This document shows, one piece after another, positions 44,834-55,626 of a stretch of 61,541 nucleotides of DNA. The stretch comes from Cytauxzoon felis. Taxonomy: Eukaryota; Apicomplexa; Aconoidasida; Piroplasmida; Theileriidae. The translations under genes were made by a program, and so were the position numbers. Numbering within the stretch: position 1 is the stretch's first letter; every line of letters begins with the position of its first letter. Location of the stretch: the NCBI GenBank assembly GCA_020283715.1, contig JAIQCW010000132.1, positions 1 to 61,541 of the forward strand. Direction: 5' to 3'. The notes beneath the pieces are model-generated. The model did not search any database, was not told the DNA's origin, and saw only the letters and a list, made by a program, of their open reading frames with translations.

Positions 44834-47800
44834 TTAGATTTTGATGGGTGTTTGTGTAAAGAGGTTGATGATCCAATTATTTTTATGATTGGTTTTATGT
44901 AATTTATTTTTGATGATATTTCTAGTGATAACATGTGCTAATTGTTGTATATCATATGATTCTCTAATGATTTGATTATTGATTGTAATATGTGAGAATG
45001 ATTTAATTTTATTATTGAATAGATATAATTGATATTTAGATAGATCCCAAAATGGTTTATATATATTTAATTCTAATAATATATTATTTAAATTTCTAAT
45101 AGTATGTTGTAATATTAAACGTTCCCATGTACCATATTGATAACCATTTAATAATTGTAATAATATAAATAATAATAATATTGTTTTAAAATTTATAAAA
45201 TAATTTATTAATATTAATATTAATAATAAAATTATTATTATTTTTGTTATATATTTATTCTTCCATGTAAACATATTTAATAATTTTTCAAATCTCATTA
45301 TATATATATACATTTTATAATTTGCTATTATTATCTGATCTTTTGCTGTACGTATTATACCAATCATACCCATCTTATTATCTATTATATCATCCGATAT
45401 CTCATTATCATCTACTATATCTATATCTTCCATCATCTTCATCTCATCTATCATTTCATCATCACCTTCATAACCTTCTTCTAATTCATCATTAAATCTA
45501 CCCATCGATTCATTAATCAATCTACACTCCAATTCATGCAAATCATAACCTGATAATGTGGGGTTACTGTGGGGATCACTGTGGGGAGATTTAATATTAT
45601 AGGGTGAGATTGTATTAGAATTATTGAAATTATACCAAGAGAGATGATTAATATGATCAATATCAATACCAGTCCAATCATCATCATTTATACCTGAAGT
45701 TTTTCTACCTGAGGTCTTCCACTCGCCGTGGTGGCTTCTTCTATTTACTTCCCCCTCAAGCTCCCGTAGATCGCTCTCGGGTTTTCCACTCGAGGTCCAA
45801 TCACTACCTTCCACTACACCTCTACCTTCGCCACGATCTCTGGGAGTGGCTCTACCCTTTAGGGATAGGTAATTGGAAGAGCTGTCTGTAAGACCAACGG
45901 TGGAACGCCTAGTGGAAGATAAGGTTGTAACCTCAGGTGGAGATATGGATATTAATGTTTGATTATTTTTTTTATTATTTTTTCTATTTTTGTAGATATT
46001 TTGAGGTAATTATATAATGTTTTTTTGTGGTGGTTCAACGTTGATATTATTATTAATAACTTCATCATCTGATGTAATTAATGATAATTCATCATCATTG
46101 AATTTTATATTCTCATCTGTTAATATATCTATATCATCTACATCTACATCTACATCATCATTCATAATGACCCCACTTTCACTATTATTTATAGTGTTAT
46201 TAACACCATATTTTTCATTATATCCCCATAATTTAAATATATTATGTTTATTAATATTTTTTAATTTTATAGTTAGAATAGTACAATTATCAATTTTAAT
46301 AATTTCAGCCTTATAATGACAAAATTTTAATCTCTTGTATTTAAATTTAATATTGACATTATCTGATATAAAAAATATAAATTTAATAAAATCATATATA
46401 ATAAATAATATATCCAATAATATACATATAGGTAAACATAATATTATTACCATAAATAACTCCATATAACGCATCTCATTATAACCACTCAATACACTAC
46501 CAGTCCAACCAAAAATCCTACCAAATACACCAACTACATCATATGATGCCCATTCCTTCTCTCCACCTGAGGTCCTTCCACTAGGCGTGGAGCCTTCTCT
46601 ATTTACTTCCCCCTTCGCCTCCCTGAGATCGCTTCCAGGTATTCCACTTGAGGTTACATCCTCACTACCTTCGCCACGATCTCTGGGAGTGGCATCACCC
46701 TTTAGGGATAGGTAATTGGAAGAGGCCTCCACGGCGAGTGGAACAGTAGATGATAGTGGTTGGACCTCAGGTGGAGTGGAGGTAACATCGAGTGTATTGT
46801 TATCATTTAAATCATTGGAGATATTATTATCGGTTGGTGTATTTTGATTCGAATTGTAGAAATCGGGGTAAATATGTGAGAAGATGGGTATTGAAGTGGC
46901 GATATTTTCAGATTTTTACTTTTATTAAATCTTGAAAAAAAATTACGAATAGTAAAACTACTCTTCTTTTTTTTAATACTACCTACATTACCAACCTCAT
47001 CATCAGTATCATCCTCCATTTTACCTCCACTTGAGGTCGTTTTGAAGACAGCATCTACGTGAGGTCTTCCACTCGTCGTTCCACCTGAGGTCGTCTTGCA
47101 GACAGCTCCTCTATTTACTTCTCCCTCAAGCTCCCGTAGATCGCTTTCGGGTATTCCACTTGAGGTTTTGTAGTAAGTTTCATATAATACTTCAAGTGGA
47201 TTATGATGCAAATTATAATTATAGTGTTTTTTATCCCCATAACCCCCTATTACCCCACAATCTCCACTCGAGGTCCTGTACTCATCACCATATTCGTCAT
47301 CGTCTTGCAGACAGTTCTCCACTTGAGGTCCATCTTTTCCATTGCATGGAGCTTCTCTATTTAGTTCCCCCTCCGCTTCCCTGAGATCAGCTACGGGTAG
47401 TCCACTTGAGGTTACATCATCACCTACACATCCGCCACGATCTCCGGGAGTGGCTTTACCCTTCAGGGATAGGTAATTAGAAGAGGGCTCCACGCCGAGT
47501 GGAACACTGGTTGTAACCTCAGGTGGAATGGATTGTACATCATGTTGATTTCTACATTTATTAATTTTCGGTATGAGAATCCATTTTCTTCTTCTGACGA
47601 AGGTGAGTAGGTTATGTTCATTATACCAGTTGGCGTTGAAATTTTTGGCGTATTGCCAACCGTTATTATCGGTATTATTTGAGATATATAATTTGATGAT
47701 AAATTTTGATAGATCGGGTATATTGATTGGATCGCCATGAGCATTTGAGAAATAATCTCTATCATAGAATCTAAGATTATCTCTAGAATAATGTCCAAAT

Positions 47801-50800
47801 AATATTTTTCTTTCATTTTCATAGATTATAATTTTTTTATTATTTAAATTGTTGTTGTTGTTGCGATTGAAATTTGTATTGATATATAATTGATAATATA
47901 AACTATTAAGATGTAATAAATGTAATATATTAATATTATATAATCCACCATTAAATGTTAATATAATAATATAGATAAAAAATAATAATGTTAATTTAAT
48001 ATTATATAAAAATGGTAATATATTTATATTATATGGTGGTATATTATAAAATATATAATGTATATTATTAATATTAATAATATTATGATTTAATATATAA
48101 AATGCACCAAAATTAAATAAAAATGAAATAGATAAATATTTAAATAAAATATTTTTATGATTACAAAATTTTAAATTATTTATTAATAAATTATAATTTA
48201 AATAATAATTATTATATAATATTGGTTTATTAATAATATAAATTAATAAATTATTATTATTTAATATAAAATTATATTTTATATTATTTTTTTTTCATTT
48301 TTAATTAAATTTCCATTTACCCCATTTAATAAATTATTATATTTATAACATAATGTACATGTTAATTTTGGTATATTTATATAATTATTTATTAAAAATT
48401 TCGGTAATATTAATATTAATATAGGATATTTTAATAATAATTTATTTATATTATAATTTATATTTATATTATTTATAATTATATATATAATTATAAGTAT
48501 TATTATATATATTATTAATTTATTTATATTATTATATAATAATATTATTAATATTATATATATTATATACACATCTTTATAATATATAAATGATATTATA
48601 TCCTTTATTATATTATAATATTTATATATTATATTATAACAACCCCTTAATCTCTTTATATTATATATCAATCTATTTATACAATTTGTTATACTACTAT
48701 TATTCATACTCCATAAATATTCCATACATGAACCATATACCATCTCACTAGGATACATATAATCACCATAACTTCTAGGATTATATACCGATATCTCCAT
48801 ACTTATACCATCCATACCCAATGCTATATATCTACTCCTCTTTATAGACGAAGTTGCCCCACCTGAGGTCTTTCCACTCGCCGTGGTGCCTCTTCCACCT
48901 GAGGTCGTCCTGCCGTCAGCTCTTCCAATTACTTCTCCCTTCGCTTCCCGTAGATCAGCTGCGGGTTTTCCACCTCCACTCGATGTTACATCCAACACAT
49001 CCTTAGAACCATCTTCCATCATTCCCATGATGGATGATCCATCACAACCTTCATCCCTACCTTCATTTTTATCACCCGATGATTTGTGGGGATTATTATG
49101 TTTATGAGGTTTTTTATCCCTATATTGCCCCACTACCCCGTCTTCTCCACTTGAGGTTACATCTAATTCTTCATCTCTATCTTCTCTCCCACCTGAGGTC
49201 TTCCAGTCGCCGTGGTGGCCTCTTTTAATTACTTCCCCCTTCGCTTCCCTGAGATCAGCTACGGGTAGTCCACTTGAGGTCCAATCCACCTCTTCTCCAC
49301 TCGCCGTGGCGGCTTCTCTATTTACCTCCCCTCGACTCCCATAGATCGTCTCGGATAATCCACTTGAGGTTACATAACTACTATCTCTATTATTGCCACG
49401 ATCTCCGGGAGTGGCATTACCCTTCAGGGATAGGTAATTGGAAGAGCCTCCACGGCGAGTGGGAAGAGAGGTGGATTGGACCTCAGGTGGATATGTATCA
49501 TTATTCATGACATCATAATGATAATGATCATGGTATTGATCATTATAGAATTGGAATTTATGATTATGTAGATGATTGATATATAATGATGATGGATAGA
49601 TACGTTTAATATTTAATGGATTTAATTCATCTATAGGTTTAATATTATATAATTTACTATATATAGGTTGAGTAATATTATAATTCATATCCATTATACA
49701 ACAACTACCTATATATATATCATCATTTAATATTAAATGTAACCATATCATATCATTACAAGTATATTTTAATAATGGTATATATATATAAGCATCATTA
49801 GAATATATTATACTACGATTCATTATTACTCTCTTTTCTGGTACTTTATATACATTTAAATTTAATAAACGACTTATCATATTTGTTGATGATGTACCTA
49901 CTACCATATCCTTTGATTCATCATCCAATTCATAATCTGAAACACATATATCAGATGACTGATGATGTATAGAAGGGTCTACAACCTTCCTCCCTCCTCC
50001 CTCCTTCCCACCACCATCCATAGATGCACTACAATTTTTTAAATCTGAAAATGGAAAATTCCCACTTCTATCAGATGTATCTCTTCTACCATCTAAATTA
50101 ATAGGAACAGAAGTACATCTATCAATAGTAATATCATCCATCATTAAAGATGTATTCTCAACCTCAAATTTAGATAAATTTATTATATAAAAACTAGAAT
50201 TATACTCAATCAAACAATATATAATACCATTCTCAATCAATGGTATACCATATATACCATGAATACATATCTTCATATAATTAAAATAACAATTCTTCAA
50301 TCTCAAATCTTCAATATTAAACCTTTTAGGATAATAATCAAATAACCTCAAATACCAAGGCAAATCATAATGCTGATAACTCCTCCTTATCGGATTATGA
50401 TATACCAAATTATATAATGATCCATAACGACTAGTATGAACCAATGATGATACCCAATCCTATTTATTATATATATGAAAAATATATATATTTACTCGAA
50501 GTCCTCCACCTGAAGTCCAATCCTACTCTCACTAATCCACCTCTCATCGCCACTCGCCGTGGTGGCCTTCTCTATTTAGTTCCCCTTCCAACTCCCTGAG
50601 ATCGTTCTCGGGTTCCACTTTCACTTGAGGTCATGTACTACATTTGAGATTTGATTTCGGGGTGGATATTGTTTATATATTACAAGTTCTTCATTTAGAT
50701 AATTGAGAGTAGGGGGACCGAGGAAAATTATTCTGTATAATTGTATACCCGGAGGAACAGAGAATGTCAACCCCTAAGAACAGGAAATCTACCCGGGGGA

Positions 50801-51535
50801 ACGAGTATTTTATCAACCCGGAAGAACGTGAAGTTAGTGATGTAACCTCAAGTGGAATACCTGTAGCTGATCTCAGGGAAGCGGAGGGGGAATTAAATAC
50901 GAGAGCTCCATGCAATGGGAAAGAGAGTAGGACTGTAACCTCAGGTGGAATCTGGAAGCGATCTATGGGAGCTGGAAGGGGAAGTAAATAGAGGAGCTGT
51001 CTGCAAGAGAAGGAGAGTCGTATTAGACCTCAGGTGGTGGACCTCGAGTGGAGGATATCGATTCACTTCGTTCATCTATTAATTATTATATTATTAAACT
51101 TACAATGGCTATTTTATGATTGGTGGTAGCGAACCATATACAATTTTGTGTATTATTGAGTGATTCTTTATATTGTAAGACATTTTCATTAATATTTGTG
51201 AATATATTAGTTAATTCATCTTCATATTCTTTATTATTAATTTTAGAATATGTTTTAAATATAATTTTCCATCTATATAAACCATTTATTATATTTGGTT
51301 CTACTATTACATCAGCTCCAGACAATATCCAATAGCTTTCATTAGATAATAAATTTTTTAATACATCACGATCACATTTATCAAATGATGTTAATTTAGA
51401 AAATGTATATAACTTATCATCACTTAATATAGTATAACATCTTTTATATCTCTTTGTTCTTAATGTTCTCCTATATAACCATTGTTGCATAGTGAAATCA
51501 CATTCACTAGGTAACAATGATATATCTTGAATCAT
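44834..51535 (-). CDS. Large PH- and DysF-domain multi-spanning membrane protein, frame interrupted
   Basis: The first exon (51535 to ~51087) starts MIQDISLLPSECDF and is a PH domain (MQQWLYRRTLRTKRYKRCYTIL...TTNHKIAI). It joins in phase, across an HS-bearing intron, to DWVSSLVHTSRY at ~50457. A region with a C2-like strand (YMKICIHGIYGIPL) follows, then Ile-rich membrane segments, then a DysF domain (KILFGHYSRDNLRFYD, GWQYAKNFNANWY, VRRRKWILI), more membrane segments and a long tail ending at 44834. DysF occurs in ferlins and peroxisomal Pex30-type proteins. At least four sites carry in-frame sense HS elements. The frame shifts at A9 (48287-48295) and A5 (46913-46917), and one in-frame TAA lies at 46010-46012, so assembly error, decay or two genes are all possible. 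Confidence 0.55.
45700..45941 (-). repeat. HS element copy 37 (exonic)
   Basis: In sense in the PH/DysF gene: AGC/GCT-type core, core A with CCCTAAAGGG, caps. Confidence 0.92.
46562..46774 (-). repeat. HS element copy 38 (exonic)
   Basis: In sense in the PH/DysF gene: core variant between B and the AGC/GCT type, core A with CCCTAAAGGG, CCTCCACGGCGAGTGG cap. Confidence 0.92.
47027..47527 (-). repeat. HS element copy 39, double (exonic)
   Basis: Two partial copies in tandem separated by a 90-bp host-like linker (translated GGYGDKKHYNYN). In sense; core A has the CCCTGAAGGG stem. Confidence 0.9.
48858..49491 (-). repeat. HS element copy 40, nested (exonic)
   Basis: At least three core B-class stems, including a GAC/GTC stem at 49329-49354, the exon-type GSSIMG spacer and core A. 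In sense and in frame, adding about 210 residues to the PH/DysF protein. Confidence 0.92.
50506..51053. repeat. HS element copy 41 with TTCCGGGT unit (intron)
   Basis: Left arm with the AAC/GTT stem core (50583-50613), the AT-rich tail and CCCGGAGGAAC units (50640-50830), then core B and AGC/GCT cores on the right. In the intron between the PH exon and the rest. Confidence 0.9.
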
Positions 51536-51578
51536 TATTATTATTATTATATATAATATATTACATTGTGTATACAAA

Positions 51579-53497
51579 TTATAAATTTATATCATAATGT
51601 GTCGTTATAGTACCCACATTCTCCATTATCATATCCTCAATCATATCTAATCTCTTTAATAAATCATTCATATTATTATTCTCATATGCGATTCTTAATA
51701 ATTTAAATTCATCTATAGTATTATAATATCTACGAGTCAATGGATCAAAATATTTAGCATTACTACCATCACTATAACTACATGGAGGACTCCATTGCTG
51801 TAATCTCAATTTGTCATCTTGGATATTCCTATAAAATTCTGGTAATTGACCCGTAGTAAACATATATAACTCCAACGGCTTCTCCTCTATATTAGGTGGA
51901 GGAGCCACCTCCTCATCATTCGCTGTCACTATCGATAATAACGAATTCCAACTTATCCATATATCATAATGACCCTTATATTTATACCTATTCACCTCAC
52001 TATAACGCCGCTTCTCATCCTCCTATACATATTATTCAATATATAAAATCAAATCCATATATACTGAAGGTCCTCCACCTGAGGTCCAATCACTATCATC
52101 TACCGTTCCACTCGCCGTGGTGGCCTCTTCTAATTACCTATCTCTAAAGAGTATAGCCACTCCCGGAGATCGTGGCGAATATTATGTCTGCTCTTCCGGG
52201 TAGTCCACTTGAGGTCTGTTCTTAGGGGTTGACCATCTTCGTTCTTCCGGGTTGACATTTATACTGAATAATCTTCCTCGGTCCCCTTGATCTCAATTAT
52301 CCACTTTTAAATCTCATCATGAGAATAAATCGTATAATCACTAGACAATTGTATAGAAATTCATCAACAGAATCATAATGATTGTAACCTCAAGTGGACT
52401 ACCCGTAGCTGATCTCAGGGAAGCGGAGGGGGAAGTAAAAGGAAGAGGCACCACGCCTAGTGGGATCAGAGTTGGATTGGACCTCGGGTGGAGAACCTTC
52501 GGTATATTGTATTATTTTCATTATACATACCCATGCTTGTAGATGTTGTAGTGATTTGGTATTGGCTTCTTCTGTTTTTCTGGCTTGTTCCATTAATTCT
52601 TCATAGGTGAGTTCATGATGTCTTGTTGTTGTGGGTTTTTTCTTTTTTTCATTAAAATTCTCATCGATCTAAGATATAATAAATAATGGGGGAACTTTTT
52701 TATAAATACCTTTTTACTTTTTCTTTTTTCTTGTAATTCTTTAATAGCTTCAGTTTTTTTCTTTGTAGTTTCACGTCGTTCTCTTACAGTATCTGAACCT
52801 ATAGGTATTTGTATCGACTTAAAATTTCAAATATACCATCAGGAATTGGAATAATTTTTCTTGTTGGTGTAGGTTTCTTTATAGTTTGTTCATTAGTAGT
52901 GGTCTAATATGAATAATGATATTAGATTTATAAGATGTTTCATTACCTTTCTTCTTGCAATAGCTTGTAATGTCCTTTTATTTCTTAATAAAGCTGGATC
53001 AACATATGCACCAAATTTCTTTTTTTTACGCTCTTTAAATTTATTTTCATCTACTTCTTCAGTCTCCTATAGAATTGATATAAAAATGTTCAAATTAAAT
53101 ATAAAACCATCTTTAAACAACATTCACTCATTACTTAAACTTACATCTTCTTCAGGATCATCAAAATCTGAATCTGTAGAGTATGCATATTGCTCTTCAC
53201 CTTCACTACATTTATAATCATCATCTACTGCATCCTCTTCCCATGTCTCATGACCCCAAAATTTTTGATCCTTTTCAAGCTCATCACCAACTAATTGTGA
53301 TATTCTAATGATAATAATGTATTAAACATTGTAATTTAAATATACTTTTTACCACGATTTTCACGTTTAGGTAATTCCAATGCTATACCAACTTTAGATT
53401 CATCAAATGATTCATCAGATGAGTAATCAGATGATTCTTCATCATCAATCTCTTCTTCCTCCTCATCTTCATCCACTACCTCCTCATCTAAAGACAT
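51579..53497 (-). CDS. VPS72: YL1 nuclear protein VPS72/SWC2 (H2A.Z exchange)
   Basis: The start at 53497 gives an acidic N-terminus (MSLDEEVVDEDEEEEEID...). Exon 2 continues YL1-like acidic motifs (KKYISQLVGDELEKDQ, YSTDSDFDDPEED). The next exons have the basic helix RNKRTLQAIARRK and PTPTRKIIPIPDG. The C-terminal exon (51995-51579) carries the YL1_C block AKYFDPLTRRYYNTIDEFKLLR. In yeast and animals this subunit of SWR1/SRCAP binds H2A.Z-H2B for exchange into nucleosomes, so it acts in the nucleus. One intron holds HS copy 42; the others are short. Exon borders at 53346, 53303 and 53144 keep phase; those around 52700 are less certain. Confidence 0.85.
52075..52492 (+). repeat. HS element copy 42 with TTCCGGGT unit (intron)
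   Basis: CCACTCGCCGTGG cap, core A, TTCTTCCGGGT/TTCTTAGGGGT units and AT-rich tail (52190-52320), then core B and a CCACGCCTAGTGG cap. In a VPS72 intron, antisense. Confidence 0.9.
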
Positions 53498-53560
53498 GTT
53501 TATATAAAATGAACAATAATCTATATACACCACATATAAATTAATATAATATAATATATA

Positions 53561-55626
53561 ATGATAAGTAATGTAAAAATTCGTAATGATTGGTTAATTT
53601 TAGTTAATTATATTAAATATCTATCGCATAATAAAAAGGAATGTACCTCCAACAAATGTGTAGGCATATTGATAAGCCTCGGTGATTATATATTAAAATA
53701 TAATAAAATTAAAGGTTATGTTAATGATAATAGTCAAAAATTTCTCTGGAATGATGGTACATTTACTAAATTAGATAAAATTTATCCTAATTATCATATT
53801 CCAGACTTTGACATTGAGCCCTTTGTAATGTTCAGAGTCCTCAAACATTTATCGCAGTTGAATTTTTATAAGGTTATAGATACTAATAATAATACTATTA
53901 AGCTTTATAATAATCGCAAAGGTTTCAAATATAAAGAAGTCAACCGTAAATATATTGGACCACTAAGATTCCATACAAATGATCTACTTGTCTACCCACA
54001 TATACTCAATAATCCATCCATCTTCGAACTACTAGATAAATATATCCCCTCTATCCCATCATTTATACAAAATGCTTCACCTGATATCCAATCCAATTCC
54101 TTACCACCTGAGGTTACAACCTTATCTTCCACTAGGCGTGGAGCCTCTTCTAATTACCTATCCCTAAAGGGTAGAGCCACTCCCGGAGATCGTGGCAGTG
54201 AAGAAGGTGTAGATTTAATGAAGAGTACTACTGGACCTCAAGTGGAACCCGTAGCTGATCTCAGGGAAGCGGAGGGGGAAGTAAATAGAAGAGGCCACCA
54301 CGGCAGTGGGAACAGTGGATGTAACCTCAGTTGGAATACATCTAATGGTAGGACCTATGGTATAATGGCTAGTGGACTTCGAAGAGGGGTTGGACCTAGG
54401 GTACGGAACATTGGTTGTATTATTAGGACTTTAGGTAATGATATAAATTTATTGATGTTTATTAAATCATTGAAGATTCAATTTCTTGATCAATTATATA
54501 TTTATATTATAAATAATGATTTTACTATACCACAATTATGTACGATGATGATGTATACATCAGTGATAGTATATGGTTCTAAAATATGTGTATCGTATAG
54601 TACACCTCAATTGAATATAAATTTTAATAAGATTAAAGAATATATTTATATGAAAATATTACAGTCACAAAATCCAATTAGTTTCAGGTATATAAAAATA
54701 TTTATTATTAATTATTAATATTTAATAGATTATATGGCTATATTATTAATACAATAATTACAAGAGATAATTTATCTAATCAATTAATGGATAAAATTTC
54801 TAAATTATTAATCGATACTAATTATAATTTATCACCCGATTGTTTAGAAAATTTTTGTTATGGTTTTACACGTTGCTATTATATCAATAATAATTTGTAT
54901 CATAAACTCGCATCTATTATCAATTATAATATCGATCATTTCAATCTTATCGTCACCATCAATCTTATACTCAGCTTTAAACGAATCAATCAATTCCATC
55001 TCATACAAACCAATATCTTCAAAAAACTCTCCGAATTCAATGGTATGCTCAAATAATCATTCCATACATCTCTACATTGTCTTCCACCTGAGGTCCAATC
55101 CCACTCTTTTCCACTCGCCGTGGAGGCTTACTCTATTTACTTCCCCTTCCAGCTCCCGTAGATCGCTTCCAGGTTCCACTTGAGGTCAAATCATTATCTC
55201 AGCTAGATACGTATAAAGTGACGGAATCCATGTTTGAGAGGATATCTCAATGGATATAAATTGGAATGAAGTGATATTCAGTAAACTCAATCAATCATCA
55301 AATTCCTCTTCAATGAGGTATTGAGATCAGAAATACATCCAATATTCATCCCTCAATCTTCATGAGTTTCCCCAGAAATTCAGTATTTCCTTCAAATTTT
55401 TGAGGTAAAAACGAAGTTAGTGAAATTAGTGATTGGACCTCAAGTGGAACCCGTAGCTGATCTCAGGGAAGCGGAGGGGGAAGTAAATGGAATAGCTGTC
55501 TGCAAGACGATGAGAGTTAGATTGGACTTCGAGTGTAGATATAATAATAATAATATAAATATAGAATATGAGATTAGTAGGTGTAGTAAATCGTTATTAT
55601 ATAATTTAATGGATAGTATTTATTAA
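53561..55626 (+). CDS. Hypothetical helical-repeat-like protein with in-frame HS element
   Basis: Exons 53561-54687, 54729-55042 and 55565-55626 have consistent phases and give 500 residues. The N-terminal ~170 residues are mixed (WLILVNYIKYLSHNKK, VMFRVLKHLSQLNF). Residues ~175-265 are a translated HS element. After it come helix pairs of ~35-residue spacing (LMFIKSLKIQFLDQLYIYII, LNPDCLENFCYGFTRCYY-like, FNLIVTINLILSFKRIN), which resemble the organellar helical-repeat/RAP proteins common in Apicomplexa. I see no RAP domain. It may be mitochondrial or apicoplast RNA-related, but this is inference. The stop codon overlaps that of the convergent coiled-coil gene. Confidence 0.65.
54077..54333 (+). 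repeat. HS element copy 43 (exonic)
   Basis: In sense and in frame: CCACTAGGCGTGG cap, core A with CCCTAAAGGG, core B, a broken CCACCACGGCAGTGGG cap. Confidence 0.92.
55084..55533. repeat. HS element copy 44 with R unit (intron)
   Basis: Left arm with the AGC/GCT-type core, R unit (about 55190-55435, plus orientation), right core B arm. In the last intron of the helical-repeat-like gene. Confidence 0.9.
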
